39,395 bases of DNA from Peptococcaceae bacterium BRH_c4a (lineage in GTDB: Bacteria; Bacillota; Desulfotomaculia; Desulfotomaculales; Desulfocucumaceae), in assembly GCA_000961585.1 (NCBI GenBank), contig LADN01000082.1, positions 1 to 39,395 on the forward strand. The letters are read 5' to 3'. The notes under the pieces were generated by a model. It saw only the letters and a program-made list of their open reading frames with translations, did no database searches and had not been told where the DNA came from. Both the position numbers and the translations under genes were made by a program. Of the stretch, positions 1-9,352 are shown in pieces. Positions within the stretch are counted from its first letter, which is position 1. Each line of letters opens with the position of its first letter.

Positions 1-353
1 GTTGCGGTTGTTCCGTCTTCGTGTGTTACGGTTATTTCCAAAGCATCATCCACGCTGATATTCCCGCTTCCGTCCGACTGGGCTGCCAGCAGAACGGTAC
101 CTCCATGATAGTATACATTTGTTTTTTTGGTAAAATATGTTGCGCCTGGGCTTACATTGAATCCGGGAATTTCATTGCATAAAAGAACGGATCCGGTTGA
201 ACCTGTCTGGGCTGAACTTGGGCCGGGCAGGTATAAAACAAAGATAAGAAGTGTCAGAAGCACAAGCACTCCATAACCCATCAACCGCTCCGCTAAATTC
301 AACCTTCCCGGCCCCGGCCGGAACTCTCTCTTTGTCCCATCCGGTTCCTTCAT
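1..353 (-). CDS. Secreted or membrane-anchored hypothetical protein, 5' part only
   Basis: The reading frame is open from an ATG at 353 to the left edge of the window, about 117 codons without a stop. A strong Shine-Dalgarno sequence (AAGGAGGG) lies 7 nt upstream, which fixes the start. The product begins with a charged stretch (KEPDGTKREFRPG), followed by a hydrophobic segment at about residues 26-42 (GVLVLLTLLIFVLYLPG) and an SSAQ-like junction. This suggests a signal peptide or N-terminal anchor. The exported part that is visible is rich in Thr, Ser, Gly and Val, as in beta-rich surface or filler domains. I do not recognise a family. The C-terminus is outside the window, so the function is unknown. 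Confidence 0.6.
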   Translation of the reverse strand, partial: MKEPDGTKREFRPGPGRLNLAERLMGYGVLVLLTLLIFVLYLPGPSSAQTGSTGSVLLCNEIPGFNVSPGATYFTKKTNVYYHGGTVLLAAQSDGSGNISVDDALEITVTHEDGTTA

Positions 354-514
354 TCGGCTTTCCCTCCTTGTTTTTATCGTGTCCCCGGGATCCTCGTCAC
401 TTTCGTATATAAGGTGTATATTGCGACAAATGTCATTTTCCTGCAGGACATGACTATAAAGTGCCGGACGCTGTCTAAAAAGTGTATTATTGTGTCTAAA
501 AAAGTCCGGATAAT

Positions 515-553
515 GAAAGAGAGAGCCCGGCAAAACCGGACTCTCTCTTTATT
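515..553 (-). terminator. Intrinsic terminator after the formate dehydrogenase operon
   Basis: A long stem pairs AGAGAGAG-CCCGG with CCGG-ACTCTCTCT around a CAAAA loop and is flanked by A/T runs on both sides. It lies about 30 nt beyond the fdhA stop codon. It is close to symmetric, so it could work in both directions, but only the minus strand has a gene ending here. Confidence 0.75.
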
Positions 554-581
554 TTACTGCGCTTTTTTATACTCCATAGCC

Positions 582-3266
582 TCAGGCACTTTCCACCTTC
601 ACGGCGCAGACCTTCAGCTCGGGTATCTTGGCGATGGCGTCCCGGGCCGGGTTGGTCAGCCTGTTGATGGGCACGGCCGGGAAGTGGAAGGATGTGAATA
701 CCAGTCCCGGGGGCACTACATCGGTGATGCACGCCTTCAAGACCACACTGCCCCGGCGGGAAGATACCCTGACCTCGTCTCCCTGGCCGATCCCCAGATT
801 TTGGGCATCGGAAGGGTTGATTTCCAGGCTTTCCTGCCCATAATGCACCTCCAGAGATCCGGTGCGCTGGGTCATGGTGCCGGTATGGTAGTGATAATAC
901 CTTCTCCCGGTGCTCAGTATCAGAGGGTACTGCTGGTCCGGCATCTCGTCCGGAGAAACATATTCCACCGGGGAGAATTTGCCCAGGCCCCGTGAGAATT
1001 TGCCCGCGTGCAGCACCGGTGTTCCCGGGTGATCGGCGGTGGGGCAGGGCCAGTGGATGCTTCCCTGTTCCAGCCGATCATAGGAAATGCCGGCGTAGGA
1101 AGGCGTCAGAGAGGCTATCTCCTTCATAATATCAGCAGGGGAACCATAGTCCATGGGATAACCCATGGCGGTGGCCAAGCCACAGATTATCTCCCAGTCG
1201 GCCCTGGCCTTGCCCACCGGATTAACAGCCTTGCGGATCCGCTGAACTCTGCGCTCGGTGTTGCTGAAGGTTCCGTCCTTCTCGGCGAAACTGGCTCCGG
1301 GCAGCACCACATCGGCCAGCTGGGCGGTTTCGGTGAGGAATATATCCTGCACCACCAGGAAGTCCAGATTTTCCAGGGCATGAACCACGTGGCCGGCATC
1401 CGGGTCTGATAGAACGGGGTTTTCCCCCATTATATACATTCCCTTAATGTTTCCGTGGGACGCCCCCTCAACTATCTCGCCCACCGTGAGACCCACCTTG
1501 GCGGGCAGCTGCTCAACGCTCCAGGCCGAGGCAAACTTGGCCCTGACCTCATCCAGCCCCACTCCCTGGTAGCCGGTGATTACCCCGGGCAGCGCCCCCA
1601 TGTCGCAGGCCCCCTGCACATTATTTTGGCCCCTAAGGGGATTGACTCCGGAGAATTCTTTCCCTATATGGCCGCAAAGCATGGCCAGGTTGGCCACTGC
1701 CAGTACGTTATGGGTGCCGCAAATGTGCTGGGTTATTCCCATGGTATATAGTATGGTGCCGTTCTTTGCCCTGGCGTATCCCCGGGCCACCTGCCTGAGG
1801 GTTTCCGGATCAATTCCGGTAATTCCCTCCACGTATTCCGGGGTGTATTTGACAACGGCGGCCTTGAAGGCCTCAAAGTCCTCGGTGCGGCTGGCCACAA
1901 ATTCCTTGTTATAAAGATCCTCGGATATTATAACATTGGCCATTCCGTTCAATAGGGCGATATCCGAACCCGATTTAATCTGCAGATGGTACTTGGCCAG
2001 TTCGGCCACACCGGTCCTCCGGGGGTCGGCCACAGCCAGGGTGGCCCCTCCCCTAACGGCCTTTTTCACCTGCAGGCCTATGATGGGATGGGACTCGGTG
2101 GTATTGGTGCCTATGGCAAATATAAAGTCGGCTCCGGCAATATCCCTGATGGGATTGGTCATTGCCCCGCTTCCGAATGCTGTCGCCAGACCGGCAACAG
2201 TGGGAGCGTGTCAGAGCCGGGCGCAGTGGTCGATGTTGTTGGTACCGATCACCGCGCGGGTTAATTTACTGAGCAAATAGTTTTCTTCGTTGGTACACCG
2301 GGCCGAGCTGAGAACCCCAATGGAGTCGGAACCATACTGGTTCCTGATGGATCCCAGTTTCCGGGCCGCCAGACCCAAAGCCTCATCCCAGGTGGCCTCC
2401 ACAAACTGCCCGTCCTTTTTGATGAGGGGGCTTTTCAGGCGGTCCGGGTGGTGTATGAAGCCGTACCCGAAGCGTCCCTTGACACACAGCGCCCGACCGT
2501 TTACATCCCCGTCACAGGAGGTGACGCCCACCACTTTGCCGTCCCTGACATTGAGATCGAGGCTGCAGCCGGTGCCGCAATATGGGCAGGTTGTGCGGAC
2601 CTTTTTAACTTCCCAGGTGCGGGCCGATGAGCGCAGCCCCTTTTCCTGCAGCGCCCCGGTGGGGCATACGGCTGCACAGTTGCCGCAGAAAACGCACTCA
2701 GAACCCGCCAGGGTGGTGTCCATGGCCGGGGCCACCTTGGTGTTAAAGCCCCTGCAGGTAAAATCCACCACGCTGTCGCCCTGTATTTCGGCGCACATGC
2801 GAACGCACTTGCCACAAAGAATACATTTGTTCATATCCCTGACTATAAAGGGGTTGTCGGTCTCCAGGTCATATTGGTGCACCGCACCCGTTAGGTTGCT
2901 GCCCCTGACTCCATACAGGTATGCGTAATCCTGCAGACGGCAGTCCCCGTTCTTCCCACAGGTGAGGCAGTCCTGGGGGTGGTTGGCCAGTAAAAGCTCA
3001 ATTATGGTCTTCCTGGCCTCCATTACCGCCGGTGACTCAGTTTCCACCACCATGCCCCCGGCAGCGGCGGTGGCACAGGATATAACCAGACTTCTGGCTC
3101 CCTTTACATCCACCACGCACATCCGGCAAGATCCCACCGTGCTCAGCTCGGGATCATGGCACAGGGTAGGTATGAAAATACCCATTTTTCTGGCAGCGTC
3201 CAGTATGGTGCTGCCCTGGGCAACACTTGTCTGCCGGCCGTTTATTGTTAAAGTGACGTCAGCCAC
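582..3266 (-). CDS. fdhA: Selenocysteine-containing NAD-linked formate dehydrogenase, catalytic subunit
   Basis: This subunit oxidises formate or reduces CO2 at a Mo/W-bis-pterin centre. The frame reads through an in-frame UGA at 2211-2213, giving 894 residues with Sec at 352. The local context ARL-U-HAPTVAGLATAFGSG is the FdhA active-site motif. Domains in order are a [2Fe-2S] domain (C36, C47, C50, C64), a NuoG-type His-Cys cluster (H96, C100, C103, C109), two [4Fe-4S] clusters (C148-C158 and C191-C201), the molybdopterin-proximal cluster (C227, C230, C234, C261), then the molybdopterin oxidoreductase and dinucleotide-binding domains. The start is GTG at 3266 with GGAGG 7 nt upstream. It is the last gene of a nuoE-nuoF-nuoG-like operon. 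A standard gene caller would split it into two ORFs, but both halves and the junction are intact, so this is not a pseudogene. Confidence 0.93.
2180..2200 (-). promoter_or_regulatory. Bacterial SECIS hairpin for Sec insertion in fdhA
   Basis: Starting 10 nt after the UGA, CTGTTGCC pairs with GGCGACAG (one G-U pair) around the loop GGTCT. The loop sequence and its distance from the UGA match the E. coli fdhF SECIS, which also carries GGUCU in its apical loop and is bound by SelB. The hairpin lies in coding sequence. It implies that selA, selB, selC and selD exist elsewhere in the genome. Confidence 0.88.
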
Positions 3267-3278
3267 CTTTCAACCTCC

Positions 3279-4211
3279 TTACTTCCCTTCAATCTTCCTG
3301 ATTTTATCCAGCACGCCATCCAGGCCCAGTGCGTCGGACCATGAAACCTTGACAAATTCCCCGTCCCTCTTCATCTGGGGATCGGCAGGGTCGTCGCAGT
3401 ACAAAAGCTCCAGGCCCAGGCGGCCCTTCAGGCAAAGGGGCCTCCCCTGCCCCGGTGATCCCGCGGTTACGCCAATGACCTTACCATCCTTGATATTAAG
3501 GTCGAATAAACAGCCGCTGTCACAGAAGGTGCAGGTAACCGGCTTTTTCTCTATTTCCCAGGCGCGCCCCTTACCGGCCATGCGCTTGTAGGTCAGTGCC
3601 CCCACAGGGCAGACCGCCAGGCAGCGGCCGCAGTAAACGCAATCAGACTCGGCCAGGGTGGTGTCCATGGGAGGGGCTATTTTGGTGTCAAAGCCACGGT
3701 AGGTAAAGTCAATTACCGCCCGGCCCTCCACCTGGGCGCAGGTGCGGGCGCACCTTCCGCAAAGTATGCATTTATTCATATCCCTGACAATATAGGGGTT
3801 GCTGTCATCAAGGGGATACTCATGCCTTTTGCCCTCAAAGCCCGGGCCCTTGACTCCGTAACGGAAAGAATAGTCCTGCAGCCGGCAGTCACCGTTCTTT
3901 TCGCAGGTCAAACAGTCCTGGGGATGGTTGGCCAGAAGCATCTCCAATATAGTCTTGCGGGCTTCCGCCACCGCCGGAGACTCGGTATTGACCACCATGC
4001 CCTCGGTGGCCTCGGTCACGCAGGAGGCCGGCAGGTTGCGCATTCCGGCTATTTCCACCACGCAGATACGGCAGGCGCCGAAGCGGGGTATTTCCGGGTC
4101 GTGACAGAAGGTAGGGATGAAGAATCCCGCCCGGGCGGCTGCGTCCAGCACTGTGGTTCCCTTGGACACGATCACCTTGATCCCGTTTATGGTCAGCGTA
4201 ACATTTGCCAT
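3279..4211 (-). CDS. NuoG-like iron-sulfur subunit: FdhA N-terminal paralogue lacking the molybdopterin domain
   Basis: This 310-residue protein aligns with FdhA from its first residue and keeps the same Cys register: C36/C47/C50/C64, H96/C100/C103/C109, C148-C158, C191-C201, and C227/C230/C234 followed by C260. It therefore carries one [2Fe-2S] and four [4Fe-4S] cluster motifs. It stops about 20 residues into the region where FdhA begins its molybdopterin fold (VSWSDALGL versus ATWDEALGL). It has a good Shine-Dalgarno (AGGAGAG) and an ATG start. It lies 12 nt upstream of fdhA and 19 nt downstream of the nuoF-like gene. The likely role is an electron wire between the NADH module and FdhA. It could instead be a remnant of a second FDH, but the perfect cluster conservation argues for function. 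Confidence 0.82.
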   Translation of the reverse strand: MANVTLTINGIKVIVSKGTTVLDAAARAGFFIPTFCHDPEIPRFGACRICVVEIAGMRNLPASCVTEATEGMVVNTESPAVAEARKTILEMLLANHPQDCLTCEKNGDCRLQDYSFRYGVKGPGFEGKRHEYPLDDSNPYIVRDMNKCILCGRCARTCAQVEGRAVIDFTYRGFDTKIAPPMDTTLAESDCVYCGRCLAVCPVGALTYKRMAGKGRAWEIEKKPVTCTFCDSGCLFDLNIKDGKVIGVTAGSPGQGRPLCLKGRLGLELLYCDDPADPQMKRDGEFVKVSWSDALGLDGVLDKIRKIEGK

Positions 4212-4230
4212 TTATATCACTCTCCTCGGT

Positions 4231-6183
4231 TTAGCCCCGCTCAATGGCATTAAATTTACATCCGGTTATGCAGCTCCCGCACTTAATGCATTTTGCTGCG
4301 TCGATAACGTGCGGCTGCTTTTTCTCACCGGTAATGGCCTCTGCCGGACAACTCCTAAGGCATTTGCCGCAGCCCTTGCATTTTTCCGCATTGATGGTAT
4401 ATGTCAGCAGGGCGGTACAGGCCCCCGCCGGACAGCGTTTTTCCTGAATATGGGCAATGTACTCATCCTTGAAATAACGCAGTGTGGAAATGATGGGGTT
4501 GGGACAGGTCTGGCCCAGTCCGCACAGGGCGGTATTTTTAACCACCCGGGTAATACGGTCCAGAGTGTCAATGTCCTCCATCTTACCTTCCCCGTTGCAG
4601 ATGCGGGTGAGTATCTCAAGCATTCTGGTGGTTCCTTCCCTGCAGGGAGTACATTTACCGCAGGACTCAGATTGGGTAAAGGTTAAGAAGTATCTGGCTA
4701 TATCCACCATGCAGGTGGTTTCGTCCATCACCACAAGTCCCCCGGACCCCATCATGGCGCCGGCCGAGGTAAGGGAGTCGTAGTCCACCGAAAGATCCAG
4801 CAACTCGTCTGGCAGACACCCGCCCGAAGGACCGCCGATTTGAACGGCCTTGAACTTTTTGCCGCCCGGTATGCCGCCGCCAATGGCGAAAATAATATCC
4901 CTCATAGTCATACCCATGGCTACTTCCACCAGACCGGTGTTGTTTACCTTTCCGGTCAGGGCGAATATCTTGGTGCCCTTGCTCTTTTCGGTGCCCATGG
5001 AGGCATACCAGGCTCCTCCGTTGCGCAGTATCTGGGGAACGTTGGCAAAGGTCTCCACGTTATTCAGGCAGGTGGGCTTGCCCCACAGTCCGCTGTTGGC
5101 CGGGAAGGGAGGACGCACCCTGGGCATCCCGCGGTTGCCCTCTATGGAGGTCAGCAGAGCGGTTTCCTCGCCGCATACAAAGGCGCCGGCCCCTGCTTTA
5201 ATCTTCAGGTGGAAGCTGAAGCCGGAATTCATTATATTATCGCCCAGCACACCGTACTCTTCGGCCTGAGCAATGGCTATTTTAAGTCTCTGAATGGCCA
5301 GCGGATACTCCGCCCGAACATATAAATAACCTTCATCGGCACCCACGGCATAGCCGCAAATAGCCATACCCTCCAGCACCGCATGGGGGTCTCCCTCCAG
5401 TACGCTGCGGTCCATGAATGCGCCGGGGTCACCCTCGTCAGCGTTGCAGACCACGTATTTTTTATCGCCCTGGGCCTGCTTTACAAAGCCCCACTTCATC
5501 CCGGTGGGGAACCCGGCCCCTCCCCTTCCCCGCAGTCCGGAGGTTTTAACCTCTTCCACCACCTGATCGGGGGTTTTCTCAAACAAGGCCCTGGTCAATC
5601 CGAAATAACCGTCACTGGCTACATAGTCGGACAATTCCTCCGGATTTATATGGCCGCAATTATGCAGCACCAGCCGCTTCTGACGGGCATAGAAAGGAAC
5701 GGTCTCGTAGGTTTTTGCGGTTTCTACGGTATTGGGATCCTTGTAAAGAAGCCGCTCCACCAGCTCGCCGCCAATCAGGTCCTTGGCCACAATCTCGGCC
5801 ACATCGTTTTCATCAACCCTGGTATAGAATGTTTTCAAAGGCTCTATGATCATCAGCGGGCCCTGCTCGCAGAAACCGTGGCAGCCTGTTATCTTAATCT
5901 TTATCTTGTCAGCCAGTCCGTTGGCTGCCAGTTCCTCTTGCAGCTTTTTCACCAATCTCCCCGAACCGGAGGAGTTGCAGCCTGTACCGGCGCAAATCAG
6001 CACCTGACGCTTATCCGAGTCGGCAGCCAAATGAATGTCGCCCAGGAAATCCGCCCTTTTCTGCTTGCAGGCTTCATCCTGGTGACAGATAGGTCCTTCC
6101 TTACGGCATTTTATATAATCCTTGCAGGGGAAAAACGCTGTATGTGTACACTTGTCGCAGCATTTATCCATCAGATTTTTCAT
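4231..6183 (-). CDS. NuoF-like NADH/FMN subunit of the formate dehydrogenase complex
   Basis: This 650-residue flavoprotein should exchange electrons with NAD(H). The order is a Cys-rich leader (seven Cys in residues 8-39), a thioredoxin-like [2Fe-2S] domain (C64, C69, C101, C105), the NADH/FMN core with GLRGRGGAGFPTGMKWGF near 206-223 and a CNADEGDPGAF motif, the N3-type cluster motif SCGKCTPCREG, and a C-terminal 2x[4Fe-4S] ferredoxin domain (CKGCGKCLRSCP and CIKCGSCITGC). This architecture is that of HydB/HndC-type subunits of bifurcating hydrogenases and formate dehydrogenases. The ATG is preceded by AAGGAGG. It lies 15 nt after the nuoE-like gene. The Cys-rich leader is unusual. Confidence 0.9.
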   Translation of the reverse strand: MKNLMDKCCDKCTHTAFFPCKDYIKCRKEGPICHQDEACKQKRADFLGDIHLAADSDKRQVLICAGTGCNSSGSGRLVKKLQEELAANGLADKIKIKITGCHGFCEQGPLMIIEPLKTFYTRVDENDVAEIVAKDLIGGELVERLLYKDPNTVETAKTYETVPFYARQKRLVLHNCGHINPEELSDYVASDGYFGLTRALFEKTPDQVVEEVKTSGLRGRGGAGFPTGMKWGFVKQAQGDKKYVVCNADEGDPGAFMDRSVLEGDPHAVLEGMAICGYAVGADEGYLYVRAEYPLAIQRLKIAIAQAEEYGVLGDNIMNSGFSFHLKIKAGAGAFVCGEETALLTSIEGNRGMPRVRPPFPANSGLWGKPTCLNNVETFANVPQILRNGGAWYASMGTEKSKGTKIFALTGKVNNTGLVEVAMGMTMRDIIFAIGGGIPGGKKFKAVQIGGPSGGCLPDELLDLSVDYDSLTSAGAMMGSGGLVVMDETTCMVDIARYFLTFTQSESCGKCTPCREGTTRMLEILTRICNGEGKMEDIDTLDRITRVVKNTALCGLGQTCPNPIISTLRYFKDEYIAHIQEKRCPAGACTALLTYTINAEKCKGCGKCLRSCPAEAITGEKKQPHVIDAAKCIKCGSCITGCKFNAIERG

Positions 6184-6198
6184 GCCACAACCTCCTTT

Positions 6199-6690
6199 CT
6201 ATTCGTATTTCTCCAGGGTGCCCGCCGCTTTGTCCGGGGTGAGCCGCCCATGGGTATCGTCATTTACCATCATAACCGGGGCCAGGCCGCATGCTCCCAG
6301 GCAGGCCACGGTCTCAAGGGTATAGCGCAGGTCTTGGGTGGTGCCATTCTTCCCTACCCCCAGCTTTGCGGACACCCCGTCAAACACCTTGGAAGCCCCC
6401 CTGACGTGGCAGGCGGTACCCTGGCAGATGCGTATAATATTGCGCCCCCGGGGCTTCAGGTGAAACTGGGCGTAAAAGGTGACAACCCCGAAGGTTTTAC
6501 TGAAGGGAATACTCAGTCCCCTTGAAATCTGCTGCATTACCTCTTTGGGCAGGTACCCGTAAATCTCCTGGGCCTCCTGCAGAATAGGTATCAGCGCGCC
6601 CTTTACGGTTTTGTACTTGTCCATGGCCTTTTGCAGCGCTTCCTGCTTGGCTCCGTCATCGTTGTGTGCGTGTCCGCATTGGCAAGTCAA
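6199..6690 (-). CDS. NuoE-like [2Fe-2S] thioredoxin-fold subunit
   Basis: This 163-residue protein is the first gene of the FDH operon. It has an N-terminal helical region and a thioredoxin-like domain with the [2Fe-2S] ligands C-x4-C (CQGTACHV) and C-x3-C (CLGACGLAP), the 24-kDa complex I subunit pattern. It would partner the NuoF-like protein in NADH oxidation. The annotated start is TTG at 6690 with a GGGGG Shine-Dalgarno, which adds an MTCQCGHAHND leader with two extra Cys and two His. A start at the internal Met-23 is possible but has less support. Confidence 0.88.
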   Translation of the reverse strand: MTCQCGHAHNDDGAKQEALQKAMDKYKTVKGALIPILQEAQEIYGYLPKEVMQQISRGLSIPFSKTFGVVTFYAQFHLKPRGRNIIRICQGTACHVRGASKVFDGVSAKLGVGKNGTTQDLRYTLETVACLGACGLAPVMMVNDDTHGRLTPDKAAGTLEKYE

Positions 6691-6798
6691 ACTATAAACC
6701 CCCTCTCAATTTCTCTCCCTTTTTTAAACAACACCTGAAAGGAAGGACATTTTCCCCCGTATCAGGCCTAAGCCCCCCGGGTATACTGCCCGTCCCGT

Positions 6799-7383
6799 TC
6801 ATACTTTTTTTATTCCGGCAGCTATAACCCTTTCCTCGGTAAATACCAAATGCACCGGCACATCCAGGGGTCCCGGGAAAACATTATCCACCATCTGAAC
6901 CTCAAAGGCCGGGGCCAGGTAAACAGTCCCCGGGCGGGTACCGGGCAGAAACCGGTCATAAAAGCCCCCTCCGTATCCCAGCCTGTTTCCGCCCGGGTCA
7001 AAGGCCACACCGGGCACGATAACCATATCCAGGGTCATGGGGTCCACAGGCCGGATAGATGACTTTCCGGGCTCCAGTATACCCCATGCGCCGGGCTCCA
7101 GGTCTCCCGGATAGTCCAGCAGCTCCGAGGGGGTAAGCTTTTTTTCCTTTATGCCTGTAATGGGAACCGATACCCTCTTCCCCTCCTCCAGAGCGCGGAC
7201 AATCAGGCTTCCGGTCCCCGCCTCATTCCTGAAATCCACATAAACCATGAGGGATTGCGCCTTCCGGTAGACATCGGAAGCCATTATTTTTTCCATAATA
7301 ATTTTGCTTTTCTCTTTAACCCGATCCGGAGGCATGGACATTCTGGACCTCAGAACATACTGCCTTATTTCGTTTCTGTTCAA
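6799..7383 (-). CDS. 5-formyltetrahydrofolate cyclo-ligase
   Basis: This 194-residue protein belongs to the YgfA/MTHFS family, which converts 5-formyl-THF to 5,10-methenyl-THF with ATP and so recycles a dead-end folate. Family motifs are visible: the N-terminal R-x-x-RSRMSM region, the substrate-binding segment near residue 50 (VYVDFRNEAGT), and the ATP-binding motif GNRLGYGGGFYDRFL near 131-145. The start is TTG at 7383, six T residues after GGAGGAG. It lies about 110 bp upstream of the FDH operon on the same strand, fitting a one-carbon metabolism neighbourhood. It probably has its own promoter, since a terminator precedes it. Confidence 0.9.
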   Translation of the reverse strand: MNRNEIRQYVLRSRMSMPPDRVKEKSKIIMEKIMASDVYRKAQSLMVYVDFRNEAGTGSLIVRALEEGKRVSVPITGIKEKKLTPSELLDYPGDLEPGAWGILEPGKSSIRPVDPMTLDMVIVPGVAFDPGGNRLGYGGGFYDRFLPGTRPGTVYLAPAFEVQMVDNVFPGPLDVPVHLVFTEERVIAAGIKKV

Positions 7384-7474
7384 AAAAACTCCTCCACCCG
7401 AACGAAAACCATAGCCTCTTAAAATTCGCCAAATAAAAAATAATATCCTGCTTTATAAGTAATTACCCCTTAAG

Positions 7475-7501
7475 AAAAAGAGTGGGCAGATTTCTGCCCA
7501 C
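7475..7501 (-). terminator. Intrinsic terminator after the ACT-domain gene
   Basis: On the minus strand the perfect 9-bp stem GTGGGCAGA/TCTGCCCAC is followed by CTTTTTC. It lies about 20 nt after the ACT-gene stop and separates the paaK-ACT transcript from the cyclo-ligase gene. Confidence 0.8.
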
Positions 7502-7519
7502 CCAATTAGTGAAAGTTCT

Positions 7520-7951
7520 TTATAACTCGTAAACGTCTTCCCCGCCCAGTATCTTGATGCCCTTTTCCTGCAGCACCCTGATTGCGTCGTCTATCTGCTC
7601 CACCCTGAATACCACCAGGGCGGCCTCTGAGGCTCTGGTGAGAAAAGCGTACAGGTACTCAATGTTGATACCGGACTCCCTGAGATATTCCAGGGGGTCG
7701 GCCAGCCCGCCGGGAATATCGGGTATTTCCACCGCTATTACATCGGCGGAGTTAACTGAAAAACCGGACTCCTTTAGTACCCTGTGCGCTACGTCGGGGT
7801 CGTTTACAATCAGGCGCAGTATGCCAAAATCGGTGGTATCCGCTATGGACAGCGCCCTGATGTTTATGTTGTTATCAGCCAGAACCCTGGTCACCCTGGC
7901 CAGACGTCCGGACTTGTTTTCCAGAAAAATAGAAATCTGCTTTATTTTCAC
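7520..7951 (-). CDS. Tandem ACT-domain protein, companion of PaaK
   Basis: This 143-residue protein is made of two ACT domains. The first is at about 1-70 (ISIFLENKSGRLARVTRVLA) and the second at about 72-140 (VIAVEIPDIPGGLADPLEYL). ACT pairs of this size bind amino acids or related effectors. They commonly follow a phenylacetate-CoA ligase gene in anaerobic Firmicutes and archaea, as here, 21 nt downstream of paaK. The start is GTG with AGGAGG upstream. A regulatory role for the ligase is inferred from context, and the ligand is unknown. Confidence 0.88.
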   Translation of the reverse strand: MKIKQISIFLENKSGRLARVTRVLADNNINIRALSIADTTDFGILRLIVNDPDVAHRVLKESGFSVNSADVIAVEIPDIPGGLADPLEYLRESGINIEYLYAFLTRASEAALVVFRVEQIDDAIRVLQEKGIKILGGEDVYEL

Positions 7952-7972
7952 GGTATAATGACCTCCTTAACT

Positions 7973-9271
7973 TTAAATTTCTCTTTTATCCACCACTCGC
8001 ATGGCTTTACCCTCGCTGCGGGGAATGGTCCTGGGCTCCACCAGCTTGATCCTGGCAGAAATCCCCAGTACGCTGGCAATACGGTTTTTCAACCTGCCCC
8101 CCACCTCTTCCAGATGACGCACCTTATCACTAAACCATTTCTCTGAAATTTCCACCAAGATCTCCAGATCATCCAGGTTGCCTCTGCGATCCACCACCAG
8201 AAGGTAATGGGGCTCGGTTTCGCCGAATTCCAGCAGTATGCTTTCCACCTGGGAGGGAAATACATTAACCCCCCGGATGATCAGCATATCGTCGGTACGG
8301 CCGGTGACCCGCCTCATTCTGACATGGGTTCTGCCGCAGTCGCAAACCTCGTCGGTCAGCACGGTTATGTCCCTGGTACGGTATCGTATAATGGGGAAGG
8401 CCTCCTTGGTAAGGGAGGTGAATACCAGCTCTCCCTGCTGGCCGAAGGGAAGAGGCTCGCCGGTACCGGGATCTATTATCTCGGCCAGGAAGTGATCCTC
8501 AAAAATATGCATCCCCTGCTGGCACCGGCACTCCATGGACACCCCGGGGCCCATCACCTCGCTCAGGCCGTATATATCATAGGCTTTTATGGAAAGCTTG
8601 GCCTCCAGCTGCTGGCGCATGCGCTCGGACCACGGCTCGGCTCCGAAAACCCCGGCCTTTAAGGGCAGCTTTGCAAAGTCCAGGCCCGCATTTTCACCTT
8701 CCTCAGCCAGAAAAAGAGCATAAGAAGGTGTGCAGGTCAGAATGGTGGAACTGAAGTCCTGCATCAACATCAACTGCTTGTCCGTGTTCCCGCCGGAAAT
8801 GGGCACCACGGTGGCGCCCACCATTTCAGCTCCATAGTGAACTCCCATACCCCCCGTGAAAAGACCATAACCGTAAGCGTTCTGGATGACGTCACCCCTG
8901 GTGGCGCCCGCCATGGTCAATGACCTAGCCATGAGATTGGCCCACATGTTGATATCATTTTTGGTATATCCCACCACCGTAGGTTTTCCGGTGGTTCCGG
9001 AGGAGGCGTGCACCCTCACCACCTCATCCATGGGGACGGCAAACAGTCCGAAGGGGTAGTTGTCCCGTAAATCCTGCTTAACGGTAAAGGGAATCCTTTT
9101 AATATCATCCATGGTGCGAATGTCGGACGGCGCTATCCCTCTCTCATCCATGGCCTTCTTATAAAAGGGAACATTGTTATAAACCCTGTCCAGTGTTGAT
9201 CTTAAACGTTCCAACTGCAGCTCCCGGAGTTTCTCCCGGTGCATGGTCTCGTATTCCCGGTCCCAATACAT
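7973..9271 (-). CDS. paaK: Phenylacetate-CoA ligase family AMP-forming enzyme
   Basis: This 432-residue, full-length member of the PaaK branch of adenylate-forming enzymes makes aryl- or acyl-CoA thioesters. Visible motifs are the phosphate-binding [14 protein letters not shown] near 91-104, the adenylate motif YRTRDIT, and the C-terminal hinge region [13 protein letters not shown]. In strict anaerobes the substrates are phenylacetate, indoleacetate and other aromatic acids from amino acid fermentation. The partner ACT gene follows at once. The substrate cannot be read from sequence. As an acyl-CoA synthetase it is a possible AcuA/sirtuin target, but that is speculative. Confidence 0.9.
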   Translation of the reverse strand: MYWDREYETMHREKLRELQLERLRSTLDRVYNNVPFYKKAMDERGIAPSDIRTMDDIKRIPFTVKQDLRDNYPFGLFAVPMDEVVRVHASSGTTGKPTVVGYTKNDINMWANLMARSLTMAGATRGDVIQNAYGYGLFTGGMGVHYGAEMVGATVVPISGGNTDKQLMLMQDFSSTILTCTPSYALFLAEEGENAGLDFAKLPLKAGVFGAEPWSERMRQQLEAKLSIKAYDIYGLSEVMGPGVSMECRCQQGMHIFEDHFLAEIIDPGTGEPLPFGQQGELVFTSLTKEAFPIIRYRTRDITVLTDEVCDCGRTHVRMRRVTGRTDDMLIIRGVNVFPSQVESILLEFGETEPHYLLVVDRRGNLDDLEILVEISEKWFSDKVRHLEEVGGRLKNRIASVLGISARIKLVEPRTIPRSEGKAMRVVDKREI

Positions 9272-9352
9272 AATTTACCCCTTTCTATTATATGTCTGCA
9301 TGCTAAAATATAAATATTTTTCAACATTTAGATGAGGAATCCTTCCGAAATC

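Noticed and set aside
582-3266. Two separate fdhA fragments, or an fdhA pseudogene
   Set aside because: The only interruption is a UGA at the known Sec position, followed by a SECIS-like hairpin, and both halves are intact.
5383-6525. Long plus-strand ORF of 380 codons
   Set aside because: It lies antisense to the nuoF-like and nuoE-like genes, which have clear family motifs and Shine-Dalgarno sequences. It is a shadow frame.
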